A stretch of 64,000 nt of DNA, from contig MERU01000010.1 in the NCBI GenBank assembly GCA_001770725.1, positions 62,001 through 126,000 of the forward strand, written 5' to 3'. This document shows, in pieces, positions 37,952 through 47,289 of the stretch. Made by a program: the position numbers and the translations under genes. Numbering within the stretch: position 1 is the stretch's first letter; each line of letters begins with the position of its first letter. The notes beneath the pieces are model-generated. The model was not told where the DNA came from. It worked only from the letters and a program-made list of their open reading frames with translations, and searched no databases. The DNA comes from Burkholderiales bacterium RIFCSPHIGHO2_01_FULL_63_240 (GTDB lineage Bacteria; Pseudomonadota; Gammaproteobacteria; Burkholderiales; Burkholderiaceae_C).

Positions 37952-38425
37952 ATGGTCACCATGCTGCGCATCACCGCTTGCGCCCTGCTTGTGGGGCTGG
38001 CGGGCCACGCCCACGCCGACCCGATTGGCGAGGTCGACACCGTCTTCAAGTTCGTGGGGCCCGATCACAAGATCGTCGTCGATGCCCACGATGACCCGAA
38101 GGTCCAGGGCGTGACGTGCTACGTCTCGCGGGCCAAGACGGGCGGCATCAAGGGCGCGCTCGGCCTGGCCGAGGACCGCTCCGAGGCCTCGATCGCTTGC
38201 CGGCAGACGGGGCCGCTGGTGGTCAAGGGCAAGCTGCCCCAGCAGGAAGAGGTGTTCACCGAGCGCACCTCGCTGGTCTTCAAACGGCTGCGCATCGTGC
38301 GCATGCTCGATGCGCAGCGCCAGACCCTGGTCTACCTGAGCTACTCCGACCGCCTCATCGAGGGCTCGCCCGACAACAGCATCTCGGTGGTGCCGGCGCC
38401 CGGCGTGCCCATGGCCAAGGACTGA
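37952..38425 (+). CDS. creA: CreA-family periplasmic protein
   Basis: A 157-residue secreted protein with a signal peptide ([22 protein letters not shown], cut before DPIGEV). The mature part [46 protein letters not shown] and ending region [19 protein letters not shown] are the CreA family signature. Function unknown. AGGAGG at 37938 is nine bases before the ATG. Confidence 0.93.
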   Translation: MVTMLRITACALLVGLAGHAHADPIGEVDTVFKFVGPDHKIVVDAHDDPKVQGVTCYVSRAKTGGIKGALGLAEDRSEASIACRQTGPLVVKGKLPQQEEVFTERTSLVFKRLRIVRMLDAQRQTLVYLSYSDRLIEGSPDNSISVVPAPGVPMAKD

Positions 38426-38568
38426 GCCCCACCCGACGCCGTTGCGCAAACGGTAACAATTTGCCCCGGATGGGGGGAAAAGGCCTGGCTCGGGGCCCGC
38501 GTACAGTCGCGCCTGCACGGGCAACGCACCCGCGCGCCACACGAATCACCCAGAGAGCACCCGACCCC

Positions 38569-38838
38569 ATGTCCCGGCCCTTCATCGTCATCGGCGACCG
38601 CACCGACCACGGCGGCGTCGTCGTCGGCTCGTCGCAGACCACCGACACCCACGGCAAGCGCATCGCCCGCGTGGGCGACCAGGTCACCTGCCCGAAAAAG
38701 GGCCACGGCGGCACCACCGTCATCGTCTCGGGCGACCCGACGATGATCATCGACGGCCAGCCCGCTGCCCGGCATGGCGACAAATGCGCGTGCGGGGCGA
38801 CGTTGATTTCGGGGCAGGCCGTCAGCTCAACGAGCTGA
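38569..38838 (+). CDS. PAAR-domain protein
   Basis: An 89-residue protein of repeating beta/Gly-rich motifs (IGDRTDHGGVVVGSSQT, ARVGDQVTCPKKGHGGTTVI, ARHGDKCACGATLISGQ) typical of PAAR tips that sharpen the type VI secretion spike. It has no fused effector domain and no adjacent type VI genes, so it is an orphan tip. The His/Cys residues fit zinc binding. Confidence 0.9.
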   Translation: MSRPFIVIGDRTDHGGVVVGSSQTTDTHGKRIARVGDQVTCPKKGHGGTTVIVSGDPTMIIDGQPAARHGDKCACGATLISGQAVSSTS

Positions 38839-38844
38839 GCCGGC

Positions 38845-39813
38845 TCAGGCCAGTTGACCGTCCAGGTCCTGCAGAACCTGCCGCAAACGCGGTGTGGCGT
38901 GGCCCAGGAAGGCGCTGACCTTGGCGGTTGCCGCTCGCGCCTCGGCGTGCACCAGGTGCACCGGTGAAGCCGGTGGCTCCCATTCGGCCATGACGATGCG
39001 CAAACGCCCGTCGGCCACCGCCTGGGCCACCTGGTAGGACTGCAAGCGAGCCAGGCCGGCACCCGCTTCGGCGGCATCGCGCACCACCTCGTTGTGGTTG
39101 ACCATCAGGCGCACGGGGGGCATGGCCACCGCTCGCAGCGACACGTCGGCGTTCTGAGGCGCCTCGGCGCTGGCGCCGCGCCCCACCCGAGGCTCGCTCC
39201 TGAGCACCCACGGCTGGAACGGGTGCCCGGCCCGGTCCAGCCCGATGACCTGGTGGCGCTCGATGTCGTGCGGGCTGCGCGGCACCCCGTGGCGGCGCAG
39301 GTAGGCCGGCGAGGCCACGATCACCGGTCGCACGGCCCCCAGGGGGACGGCGCGCAGGCTGGAATCGGGCAGGCGCCCGATGCGCAAGGCCACGTCCAGC
39401 CCTTCGTCGATCAGGTGGGTGACGTGGTCCACGAAGTGGGTCTGCACCGACACCCGGGCATGGGCTTTCAGGAAGGACAGCACCACGGGCAGCAGGTGCA
39501 GGCGGCCAAAGACCACGGGCGCCGTCACGCGCAGCGTGCCGACGGGCTCGATGTGCGCCCCGCGCGCCAGCGCATCGGCGTCCGACAGCGCCTGCAGGAT
39601 GCCGCGGGCATCGGCCAGGTAGCGCTGCCCCGCGTCCGTCAGCCGAAGGCTGCGCGTGGTGCGGATCAACAGGCGCGCGCCAAGGTGCTGCTCCAACGCG
39701 GCCACCTGCCGGGTCACGGTGGCGGTGGACACCCCGATCTGGCGCGCCGCCCCCGCGAAACCCGAGGCATCGACAACGGCCAGGAAGGCCTTCATGGCTT
39801 CGATCTGATCCAT
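38845..39813 (-). CDS. LysR-family regulator
   Basis: A 322-residue regulator with an N-terminal helix-turn-helix (DASGFAGAARQIGVSTATVTRQVAALEQHLGARLLIRTTRSLRLTD type) and a substrate-binding domain. It is divergent from the GST/PNPOx operon, so it probably controls it. ATG at 39811-39813; longer frames upstream begin with non-family sequence. A palindromic site lies about 10 bp upstream of its start. Confidence 0.92.
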   Translation of the reverse strand: MDQIEAMKAFLAVVDASGFAGAARQIGVSTATVTRQVAALEQHLGARLLIRTTRSLRLTDAGQRYLADARGILQALSDADALARGAHIEPVGTLRVTAPVVFGRLHLLPVVLSFLKAHARVSVQTHFVDHVTHLIDEGLDVALRIGRLPDSSLRAVPLGAVRPVIVASPAYLRRHGVPRSPHDIERHQVIGLDRAGHPFQPWVLRSEPRVGRGASAEAPQNADVSLRAVAMPPVRLMVNHNEVVRDAAEAGAGLARLQSYQVAQAVADGRLRIVMAEWEPPASPVHLVHAEARAATAKVSAFLGHATPRLRQVLQDLDGQLA

Positions 39814-39821
39814 GCCCCATT

Positions 39822-39838
39822 GTTGCAGTTTCTGCAAC
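39822..39838. promoter_or_regulatory. Probable LysR operator
   Basis: GTTGCAG-TTT-CTGCAAC, with 7-bp arms, contains the LysR T-N11-A motif (39824 to 39836). A further half-site-like CTGCAAA lies at 39840. It is adjacent to the LysR start, suiting autoregulation and control of the divergent genes. Confidence 0.65.
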
Positions 39839-39860
39839 GCTGCAAACCGACCCCAGGTGA

Positions 39861-39889
39861 TTCTCAAGGCAGGCGTGGCCGCCTATTGT
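39861..39889 (+). promoter_or_regulatory. Candidate promoter of the GST/PNPOx operon
   Basis: TTCTCA (39861-39866) and TATTGT (39884-39889) are 17 bp apart, each matching four of six consensus bases. It faces the GST gene at 39922 and lies 30-50 bp from the LysR site. Confidence 0.4.
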
Positions 39890-39921
39890 TCGGACATCCC
39901 CACTCCGATCAGGCCGCTGCC

Positions 39922-40539
39922 ATGACCCCCATCCGCATCCACGACTTCACCTTGTCCGGCCACGCCCACCGCGTCCGCCTGTTCTGCAGCCTGCTGGGGC
40001 TGCCGGTCGAGCTCCACCCCGTTGACCTGCGAGGTGGCGAGCACAAGTCGCCGGCGTTCCTGGCCATGAACCCTTTCGGGCAGGTCCCTGTGATCGAGGA
40101 CGGCGACGTGACCCTGGCCGACAGCAACGCCATCTTGCTGTACCTGGCGCTCCAGCACGACCCACATCGCACCTGGTGGCCCCAGTCTGCGCTGGCGCAG
40201 GCGCGCGTGCAGCAATGGCTGAGCGCCGCGGCCGGGCCCCTGGCCAACGGCCCGGCCCGCCTGCGCGTGCTCAAGCTGTTCGGCGGGCCGCATGAGGCAC
40301 GGGCGGCCGACCTGTCGCAACAGCTGTTCAACGGCATGGAACGCCAGCTGGCCCACAGCCGCTACCTGGCTGGCACCGAGCACCCCACCATCGCCGACAT
40401 CGCCCTGTACAGCTACACCGCGCGCGCAGGCGACGGTGGCCTCAGCCTGGACAACTGGCCTGCTGTGCGCCGTTGGCTGGGCGACATCGAACAGCTGCCC
40501 GGCTTCGTGCCCATGCCTGAGATGCCCCAAGCCGCCTGA
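39922..40539 (+). CDS. Glutathione S-transferase
   Basis: Conjugates or handles glutathione-linked compounds; 205 residues. The thioredoxin-like N-terminal domain (PIRIHDFTLSGHAHRVRLFC, and NPFGQVPVIEDGD with the cis-Pro) and DSNAILLYLA, which binds the gamma-glutamyl part, are present; the C-terminal domain is helical. The active residue is probably Ser12 in the TLSGHAHR turn. It overlaps none and starts the PNPOx operon. Confidence 0.93.
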   Translation: MTPIRIHDFTLSGHAHRVRLFCSLLGLPVELHPVDLRGGEHKSPAFLAMNPFGQVPVIEDGDVTLADSNAILLYLALQHDPHRTWWPQSALAQARVQQWLSAAAGPLANGPARLRVLKLFGGPHEARAADLSQQLFNGMERQLAHSRYLAGTEHPTIADIALYSYTARAGDGGLSLDNWPAVRRWLGDIEQLPGFVPMPEMPQAA

Positions 40540-40551
40540 CAGGAGCCTTGC

Positions 40552-41523
40552 ATGACCGAAGCCCATGACCCCAGCTCGCCCTTCCATGCCGGAGAACGCC
40601 ATTGGCAGGCCGCCATCGGGCAACGCGATGCCGTGGAGGCCATGGGCCGACGCATGATCCGCGACCACATGCCCGAGCAGCACCAGGCCTTCTTTGCGCT
40701 GCTGCCTGCCGTGGTGATCGGCCTGCTGGACGAGCAGGGTCACCCCTGGGCCACCGCGCTGTGCGGGCCGCCCGGTTTTGCCTGGGCGCCCGATGCGCAC
40801 ACGCTGCAACTCGATGCCCACCTGAGCGAAGGTGACCCGGCCGCAAGCGGCTGGCGCGACGGCGTGCAGGCCGGCTTGCTGGGGCTACAGCACCACACGC
40901 GCAGGCGCAACCGGCTCAACGGCACCCTGGTGCTGGACGAGGCAGGCAGGGCCACCATCGGCGTGCGCCAGAGCTTCGGCAACTGCCCGCGCTACATCGA
41001 GCCCAGGGAGTGCACCGTCGATCCGCTTTGGCGCGCCGAGAACGCGCCCGTGGCAAGCGCCTGGCAAGCGGGCGAACTCGCGCCCGTGGCTCGGGAGGTC
41101 ATCCGGCGGTCGGACACCTTCTTCATCGCCTCCAGCAGCCCGGCGGCCACGTCGGAGGACCTCGCGACCCTCGCGAACAGCGAAGGCCTCGATGTCTCCC
41201 ACCGGGGCGGGCCGGCGGGATTCGTGCAAGTGGCGCAAGACCAGCAGGGGCAAGCAACGCTGAGCTGGCCCGACTTCCCCGGCAACCGGATGTTCAACAC
41301 CCTGGGCAACATCCAGGTGCAACCGCGCGTCGGCTTGCTGTTCCTGGACGTGCCCACGGGCGGCTGGCTCTGGCTGCAGGGCCAGGCGCGCATCGCCACA
41401 TCGGGCCAAGGCGAGGCAGCACAGCGCCGTGTCGAGGTGCGCATCACCCAGGCCTGGTGGCGTCCTGGCGGGCCGCTGCGCTGGCGTGCGCACGAGGCTG
41501 GCGACGCGGGCGAGGCCGTCTGA
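40552..41523 (+). CDS. Pyridoxamine 5'-phosphate oxidase-like flavoprotein
   Basis: A 323-residue FMN-binding split-barrel protein (ALLPAVVIGLLDEQGHPWATALCG near the start; PDFPGNRMFNTLGNIQVQPRVGLLFLDVPTG near the end, which is the usual FMN pocket). It belongs to the long PNPOx-like group whose function is unclear. AGGAG precedes the ATG, 12 bp after the GST gene, so they form one operon divergent from LysR. Confidence 0.82.
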   Translation: MTEAHDPSSPFHAGERHWQAAIGQRDAVEAMGRRMIRDHMPEQHQAFFALLPAVVIGLLDEQGHPWATALCGPPGFAWAPDAHTLQLDAHLSEGDPAASGWRDGVQAGLLGLQHHTRRRNRLNGTLVLDEAGRATIGVRQSFGNCPRYIEPRECTVDPLWRAENAPVASAWQAGELAPVAREVIRRSDTFFIASSSPAATSEDLATLANSEGLDVSHRGGPAGFVQVAQDQQGQATLSWPDFPGNRMFNTLGNIQVQPRVGLLFLDVPTGGWLWLQGQARIATSGQGEAAQRRVEVRITQAWWRPGGPLRWRAHEAGDAGEAV

Positions 41524-41539
41524 GCCTCGCCACCCGGCT

Positions 41540-44440
41540 TCACTGCACGGCCGCGATGCGACGGCCGGACCCTGGCGGCGTGCAGGTGTAGGTCACCTCC
41601 TGGCCGGCCACGTTGGCCAGGCTGCGCAGGGCCGAATCGGTGCGACGGCTGCCGTCGCTGCCCACGAAGGCGTTGGCAGCCGCGTCGAACCAGAAGCCGC
41701 GGCGAAGGCCGTTCTCCACCGTGTGCGCCACCAGGTCGCACTCGGTCACCTGCCCGCCCAGCAGCTTGGACACGAAGGGGGTCTTCGCGCGCTGGATCAA
41801 CAGGTCGATGCGTGGCCAGGCGGCCAGGCGCTGACCGGCGTCGGCGCTGAGCGTGACCTGCTGGCCCACGACAGGTGCCAGGTCGCTGTCCATCGCGTGC
41901 ATGAAGTCCGAGACGTCGCGGCGGGTCTGGTTAGGGTTGATCAGCGGGAAGCCAGAATTGAGCGTGGGCTGGAACACGCGCACCGTGAAGAAGTGCGCCA
42001 GCAGGTCCACGGTGCCATCGTGCACGAAGCCGAAGCCACGCACCTGGTCGCCCTGGTGGCCCGTGTCGGGCGCGGTCGCAAAAGGCACGGCGGCACCGCC
42101 GAAGCGGCCGACCTTGGCGTACATGTTGCGCAAATGGGGCACCTTCACGATCTGCGAGATGCCCTCGAAGCTCTGCATCTTGCCCGTGCCGTAGAGGCCT
42201 TGCGCCGCGTCCACCGTGTGGCAGCCGTTGCAGTTGTGGCTCTTGACGAAGTTGCGCAGGTTGCCAATCTCGGGCACCAGTATGCCGTCGGAAGGCCGGT
42301 CACCAAAGTAGAAGTCGAAGCCGCGTTTTTGCGCTGCCGTCAGCGAGTTGTCGAGGTTGCGGATCGGGTTGGGCGGCAGTTGCACCTGCAGCATGAAATC
42401 GGCAAAGGCCTGCATGCCGCCTTCGCTCATGGGCTCGGGGTTGCCCAGCAGCCCCTCGAAGGCCGGCGCGAAGTTCTTGAACGACAGCACCGGGTCGTCG
42501 GCATGCACGCCGAAGACGCCGTTGGAGCGGTCCCCGCGCCAGTGCATCGCGCCGGAGTTGGCCATGCCCTTGAGCGTTTGCGTGGTCATCGGCCCCTTCA
42601 TGGGGTGGAAGTCCTTGGGGTCGTCGCTGCCGTTGATCTTGTTCTTCGGGTTCGACTGGAACAGGAACTTGGCCACCTGGAACTCGGTCTCGCGCGTGAA
42701 CTCCTGCTTCATCGGGCTTTTGGTGACCACGTCGTCGGGGTTGCCCAGGTCCCAGGCCAGGTCGTCCATGTCGCCGAAGGTGTGGCAGCTCGCGCATGAG
42801 GCCTCGCCATTGGCCGACGAGAGGTTGGCGTCGTACAGGAAGGGCCGGCCCGCGATCACGGCCGCCGGCTCGGGGTTGGGCAGCGCGGCCTTGGCCACTT
42901 CATTGCGGCCCGACAGGCTCAACACCTTGACCGCGTTGTCGAAGCGGGTCATGACGTAGAGGCGGTCGCGCGACTCGTCGAGCACCAAGCCGCTGGGGCC
43001 GCCGCCGCTGACGGTGATGTAGCGGGCGCTGGCCGTGCGCGGGTTGAAGGTGTCGTTCTCGATCTCGGTGGTGTCGAACACGCCGATGCGGCTGGAGCCG
43101 TTCGCGGCCACGAACAGCGTGCGCCCATCGCGGCTGACGGCCATCTCCATCGGGCTGGCCAGGCTGTGCTGCTTGGCCGTGGTGTCAAAGCCGGGGTCGT
43201 TGACCAGCTTGCTGTAGTCGATGTGCTTGTTGAGGTGGCGCGGCAGCACCTGCCCGTTGCCCACCACCGTGATGCGCGACAGCGCGATCTTGCCCTGCAC
43301 CGTCGAGCCACCGTGCTTGCCGGGGCCTTCGAAACGCGTGAGGTTGTTGGCTTCGGTGTTGGTGACGTAGAGCTTGCCGGTCACCGGGTTGGTGGCCATG
43401 TTGAACAGGGTCGTGCCCACGTGGGCAAAGATGGCTTTTTCGCTCAGCGCGTTGGCATCGACCGCGAAGACGTCCTTGTCGGGCAGGTTGAAGCGCATGG
43501 CCGGCGTCCAGTTGCGGCCGATCACGTCCTGCCATTGCCCCTTGGTGCGGTTGAACTTGACGATCAGGCCCGTCTTGGGCGCGGGCTTGCCTTCGGCGTT
43601 GGTGGGTGGCCCCAGCCGGCCGCCGGGTGACTTCGTGCCCTTGATGTCGCAAGGCGTGTTGAGCTCGAAGCTCTCGCAGACCAGCTCTTCGTTGATCGAC
43701 GCGGTCTGGTTGCCCGACTTGAACGCCGCCACGTAGACCGTGTTGCGATCCGGGCTGACGGCCAGCGCGCGCGGTGTGTCGGCGAAGAAGTTCATGATGC
43801 GCACCGGCACCCCACCAACTTGCGGCGAGAGGTTGTCCGGGTTGAAAACCCAGACGTCGGCGCGCGGCACGCCAGGGGTGGTGAGCTGCGGATCGCCCGC
43901 GCCAGGCACGCCCTTGAGCGAGACGTGGGTGAGCTGCTGGCCCCGGTGGGCCGCCGTGATGAAGGCCTTGGCGGGCGAGCCGGCGAAGACGATGTCACGC
44001 GGCTCGTCCCCCACCAGCAAGGTGCGCACCACGCGCGGCGTGCCTTGCAGGCTGACGACGCTCACGCTGTCGGAGAGGTGGTTGACCACCCAGACCTCGC
44101 TGGCGTTGCGCACCGCCACCGCCACCGGCTCCAGGCCCACGGGCACGCGCGCTGCCAGTTGCAGCCCGGCCGGGGTGACGTTGAAGACCTCCAGCGTGTT
44201 GTTGGGCGTGTTGACCGCGAACAGTTTCGTGCCGTCGGCCGACAGGGCCAGCGGGCGGACGTGGCCGCTCTCGAAGGCGATGAAGTCGGGGGCCGCGGCG
44301 CGAGCGGGCGTGGGGGCCTGGGTGGCGATCAGGCCGGCGCACGAGAGCGTCAGGAACGCGGAGGCGAACGCCGAGGTCAACGTGGGCCGCGGAGGACGGC
44401 CCGGGCCGCTGGACAGGCGGCGCAGGAAAGTGGGGGTCAT
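41540..44440 (-). CDS. Di-haem cytochrome c fused to a YncE-like beta-propeller, secreted
   Basis: A 966-residue exported protein. After a signal peptide (hydrophobic LTSAFASAFLTLSCAGLIAT, ending ARA), about 550 residues form beta-propeller repeats (GHVRPLALSADGTKLFAVN, EPVAVAVRNASEVWVVNH, ARYITVSGGGPSGLVLDES). The last 400 residues resemble a cytochrome c peroxidase-like part with two CxxCH haem sites (CASCH and CNGCH). The family includes secreted electron-transfer proteins with a nearby redox role; the substrate is unknown. AGGAG lies eight bases before the ATG (44438-44440). The promoter region carries overlapping palindromes. Confidence 0.85.
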   Translation of the reverse strand: MTPTFLRRLSSGPGRPPRPTLTSAFASAFLTLSCAGLIATQAPTPARAAAPDFIAFESGHVRPLALSADGTKLFAVNTPNNTLEVFNVTPAGLQLAARVPVGLEPVAVAVRNASEVWVVNHLSDSVSVVSLQGTPRVVRTLLVGDEPRDIVFAGSPAKAFITAAHRGQQLTHVSLKGVPGAGDPQLTTPGVPRADVWVFNPDNLSPQVGGVPVRIMNFFADTPRALAVSPDRNTVYVAAFKSGNQTASINEELVCESFELNTPCDIKGTKSPGGRLGPPTNAEGKPAPKTGLIVKFNRTKGQWQDVIGRNWTPAMRFNLPDKDVFAVDANALSEKAIFAHVGTTLFNMATNPVTGKLYVTNTEANNLTRFEGPGKHGGSTVQGKIALSRITVVGNGQVLPRHLNKHIDYSKLVNDPGFDTTAKQHSLASPMEMAVSRDGRTLFVAANGSSRIGVFDTTEIENDTFNPRTASARYITVSGGGPSGLVLDESRDRLYVMTRFDNAVKVLSLSGRNEVAKAALPNPEPAAVIAGRPFLYDANLSSANGEASCASCHTFGDMDDLAWDLGNPDDVVTKSPMKQEFTRETEFQVAKFLFQSNPKNKINGSDDPKDFHPMKGPMTTQTLKGMANSGAMHWRGDRSNGVFGVHADDPVLSFKNFAPAFEGLLGNPEPMSEGGMQAFADFMLQVQLPPNPIRNLDNSLTAAQKRGFDFYFGDRPSDGILVPEIGNLRNFVKSHNCNGCHTVDAAQGLYGTGKMQSFEGISQIVKVPHLRNMYAKVGRFGGAAVPFATAPDTGHQGDQVRGFGFVHDGTVDLLAHFFTVRVFQPTLNSGFPLINPNQTRRDVSDFMHAMDSDLAPVVGQQVTLSADAGQRLAAWPRIDLLIQRAKTPFVSKLLGGQVTECDLVAHTVENGLRRGFWFDAAANAFVGSDGSRRTDSALRSLANVAGQEVTYTCTPPGSGRRIAAVQ

Positions 44441-44456
44441 GCGATGTCTCCTGATT

Positions 44457-44497
44457 GAACAGTGTTCGTTTATCGGAACATCGGCATTCACTTACAA
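44457..44497 (-). promoter_or_regulatory. Promoter with overlapping palindromic operator
   Basis: On the minus strand TTGTAA (44492-44497) and GATAAA (44469-44474) are 17 bp apart. GAACA-G-TGTTC (44457-44467) and TGTTC-N8-GAACA (44463-44480) are overlapping inverted repeats covering the -10 and start region, as for a TetR-like repressor. No regulator gene adjoins. Confidence 0.5.
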
Positions 44498-44582
44498 AAG
44501 CACACGAACGCTGAACCGGGCAAACCCCGGAGCGCGGGTGTCTCTGGCGGCAAAAGGCGTCAGACCAGGGCCGCAGCCAGGG

Positions 44583-45305
44583 TCAACCCTGGAGCCACTT
44601 CATCAGCGCGGGCAGCACCAGGGCGGTGAGCAGGCCGTTGAGCCCCATCGACAGGGCGGCGAAGGCGCCGCAGGCCTCGCTGAGCTGGATCGCCCGCGAG
44701 GTGCCGATGGCGTGCGCACAGGTGCCCAGGGCGGTGCCCAGGGCCGCGTCGTCGCCCGGGCGCAGGCGGGCGAACAGCCAGGGGCCGACCACGGCGCCCA
44801 GCAGGCCCGTGACCAGCACGATGGTCGCCGCGATGGCCGGGTTGGCGCCGATCTCCTGCGCCAGCACGGTCGCCAGCGCGGTGGTGACCGACTTGGTGGT
44901 CAGCGCCAGCAGCAGTCCGTGGCTGCCGCCCAGCGCCCAGGCCACCAGCACGGCCGAGCCGCTGGCCACCACGCTGCCCACCAGCAGCGCCGCCAGCGTG
45001 CTGCGCCAGCGGGCCTTGAGTTGCGTGAGTTCGCCGTACAGCGGGATGGCCAGCGCCACGATGGCCGGCCCCAGCATCCAGTGCAGAAAGCGCGTGCCCT
45101 CGAAGTAAGTGGCGTAGGGCATGCCGATGGCCTTGAGCGCCACGATGACGATGGCCACGGCCAGGATCAGCGGATGAAAGAAGGGCGACTGCCCGGCGCG
45201 GCGATGCAGCCAGGTGCCCGCCGCGTAGGCCGCCAACGTCAGCCCCAGCGGGAAGATCGGATGAGCCAGGATGGCCTGGGCTGCGGCGTTCAGGGCCTCA
45301 CTCAT
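44583..45305 (-). CDS. LrgB-family membrane protein
   Basis: A 240-residue integral membrane protein (several hydrophobic helices) with ATTYFEGTRFLHWMLGPAIVALAIPLY-like LrgB sequence and TTKSVTTALA and ALGTCAHAIGTSRA motifs. LrgAB/CidAB proteins relate to holin-like control of autolysis and to pyruvate or organic acid uptake. ATG at 45303-45305, overlapping the LrgA-type gene by 8 bp. Confidence 0.92.
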   Translation of the reverse strand: MSEALNAAAQAILAHPIFPLGLTLAAYAAGTWLHRRAGQSPFFHPLILAVAIVIVALKAIGMPYATYFEGTRFLHWMLGPAIVALAIPLYGELTQLKARWRSTLAALLVGSVVASGSAVLVAWALGGSHGLLLALTTKSVTTALATVLAQEIGANPAIAATIVLVTGLLGAVVGPWLFARLRPGDDAALGTALGTCAHAIGTSRAIQLSEACGAFAALSMGLNGLLTALVLPALMKWLQG

Positions 45306-45693
45306 CGCGCGCCTCGCCACCGCCTGGTCGATCCGTCACGGTGTGTGCGCCCGGCCCATCGAATCGGCTGAACCAGCGAACGGCCAGACCGGTGGCCGCC
45401 ATGCCCAGCACGATGCTCACGCACAGCGCGGCAGTCAGAGGCCAGGCGTCGGCGCGCAGGGCATCGAACTGCTCCATGATGCCCACGCTGACCGGCACCA
45501 GGAACAGCGGCACCAGCATCAGCAAGGTGTGCCCGGCGCGTCGCACCTCGGGCATCTGCCCTTTGCGCGCCAGCAGCGCGGCCAGCACGAACACCATGCC
45601 CACCACGGCCGAAGGCACGGGCAGGCCGGTCACGGTGACCACGGCCTCGCCGACCAGCTGGCCAGCGACCAACAGCACCAGGCCCTGGATCAT
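45298..45693 (-). CDS. LrgA/CidA-family membrane protein
   Basis: A 131-residue membrane protein with four helices, starting MIQGLVLLVAGQLVGEAVVT and including LPVPSAVVGMVFVLAALLA, PLFLVPVSVGIM, the conserved LrgA core. It pairs with LrgB. The start is uncertain: ATG at 45691-45693 is the best fit to family length, without a ribosome site. The pair is followed closely by an overlap, so it is one operon. Confidence 0.87.
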   Translation of the reverse strand: MIQGLVLLVAGQLVGEAVVTVTGLPVPSAVVGMVFVLAALLARKGQMPEVRRAGHTLLMLVPLFLVPVSVGIMEQFDALRADAWPLTAALCVSIVLGMAATGLAVRWFSRFDGPGAHTVTDRPGGGEARDE

Positions 45694-45793
45694 GATGAGA
45701 ATGAAAAAGAGGACGTCATCGGGATCGGATTGTCGCCGACGACGCCCCTTGCATCGGGCATGCGGGCAGCACCCAGGCCACCCTGCCCCGCGA

Positions 45794-47149
45794 TCAGGCC
45801 TGCGAGCGCCCCGCCGAAGCAGCGGGCTCACCCAGGTGCTCGGCGTGGTTGCCGACGTTCTGGGCTGCGGCAACCGATGCCACCGCGCCAGCCAGGCTGC
45901 CACCGCTGAGCTCACGGTCCAGGGCCTCGCGGTCAAGCTGGCCCTCCCAACGCGCCACGACGATGGTGGCCACGCTGTTGCCGATGAAGTTGGTCAGCGC
46001 ACGGGCTTCCGACATGAAGCGGTCCACGCCCAGGATGAGGGCCAGGCCGGCCACCGGCACCTCGGGCACCACGGCCAGCGTGGCGGCCAGGGTGATGAAG
46101 CCCGCACCCGTCACGCCTGAAGCCCCCTTGGACGTCAGCATGGCCACGCCCAAGATGGACAGCTGCTGCGTCAGCGAGAGGTCGATGTTCAGGGCCTGGG
46201 CCACGAACAGCGCCGCCATCGTCAGGTAGATGTTGGTGCCGTCCAGGTTGAACGAGTAACCCGCGGGCACCACCAGGCCCACCACCGGCTTGGCGCAGCC
46301 CAGGCGCTCGAGCTTGTGCATCAGCGGCACCAGGGCCGACTCCGACGACGAGGTGCCCAGCACGGTCAGCAGCTCTTCCTTGAGGTAGGCGATCAGCTTG
46401 AAGATGTTGAAGCCCGTCAGCGCCGCGATGGAGCCCAGCACGCCGACCACGAACAGCACGCAGCACAGGTAGAAGCTGGCCATCAGGAACATCAGCGGCT
46501 TGAGCGAGTCGACGCCGTACTTGCCCAGGGTGAAGGCCATGGCGCCACCGGCACCGATGGGCGCCAGCTTCATGATGACGTTCATCATCGCGAAGAAGAT
46601 GTGCGAGCACTCTTCGATGAAGGTGTGCACCGCCTTCGCGCGGGTTCCCATGCGCTGCATGGCGTAGCCGAACAGCAGCGCCAGCAGCAGCACCTGCAGC
46701 AGGTCGCCCGAGCCCGTGAAGGCGTCGGTGAAGGTCTTGGGGATGATGTGCAGCACGAAGTCCACCGTGCTTTGCTCGCCGGCCTTCTTGGCGTAGGCGG
46801 CCACGGCCTTGCTGTCGAGCGTGTGCGGGTCGGCGTTGAAACCAGCGCCCGGCTGCAGCAGGTTGACCACCACCAGGCCGATGGCCAGCGCCAGCGTCGA
46901 CACCACCTCGAAGTAGGTGAAGGCCTTGACGCCCACGCGACCGACCTGCTTCATGTCGCTGCCGTTGGCGATGCCCAGCACCACCGTGCAGAAGATGATC
47001 GGCGCGATCAGCATCTTGACCAGCGAGATGAAGCCATCGCCCAGCGGCTTGAGCTGCACACCGAGTTGCGGGTTGACGATGCCGATGCAGACGCCAGCGA
47101 CGATGGCGAGCACGACCCAGAAGTAGAGGCTGGAGGCGATGCGTTTCAT
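45794..47149 (-). CDS. dctA: C4-dicarboxylate/cation symporter (DAACS family)
   Basis: Inner-membrane importer of succinate, fumarate and malate driven by protons or sodium; 451 residues. The N-terminus [20 protein letters not shown], the serine-rich loop [37 protein letters not shown] and [14 protein letters not shown] are DctA signatures. The tail is Ala-rich. ATG at 47147-47149. It follows a terminator-like hairpin (47183). No DctBD two-component system is near. Confidence 0.93.
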   Translation of the reverse strand: MKRIASSLYFWVVLAIVAGVCIGIVNPQLGVQLKPLGDGFISLVKMLIAPIIFCTVVLGIANGSDMKQVGRVGVKAFTYFEVVSTLALAIGLVVVNLLQPGAGFNADPHTLDSKAVAAYAKKAGEQSTVDFVLHIIPKTFTDAFTGSGDLLQVLLLALLFGYAMQRMGTRAKAVHTFIEECSHIFFAMMNVIMKLAPIGAGGAMAFTLGKYGVDSLKPLMFLMASFYLCCVLFVVGVLGSIAALTGFNIFKLIAYLKEELLTVLGTSSSESALVPLMHKLERLGCAKPVVGLVVPAGYSFNLDGTNIYLTMAALFVAQALNIDLSLTQQLSILGVAMLTSKGASGVTGAGFITLAATLAVVPEVPVAGLALILGVDRFMSEARALTNFIGNSVATIVVARWEGQLDREALDRELSGGSLAGAVASVAAAQNVGNHAEHLGEPAASAGRSQA

Positions 47150-47182
47150 GGGGAGTCCGGGAGGGCGGAGCCGACAAGACAA

Positions 47183-47201
47183 ACCGGCCACGCGGGCCGG
47201 T
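47183..47201 (-). terminator. Hairpin between the anti-sigma gene and dctA
   Basis: On the minus strand ACCGGCC-CGCGT-GGCCGGT (7-bp stem) is followed by TTGTCTTGTC. It lies about 90 bp beyond the anti-sigma stop and 34 bp before dctA; it may end the sigma operon or attenuate dctA. Confidence 0.5.
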
Positions 47202-47289
47202 GCACATGAAACGAAGGTTATCGAGCGGGGATCAAAAAGAAATTGTGGGCGTCCACATGCGAGCCACCGGCCCCCACATGCGCGCGGCT

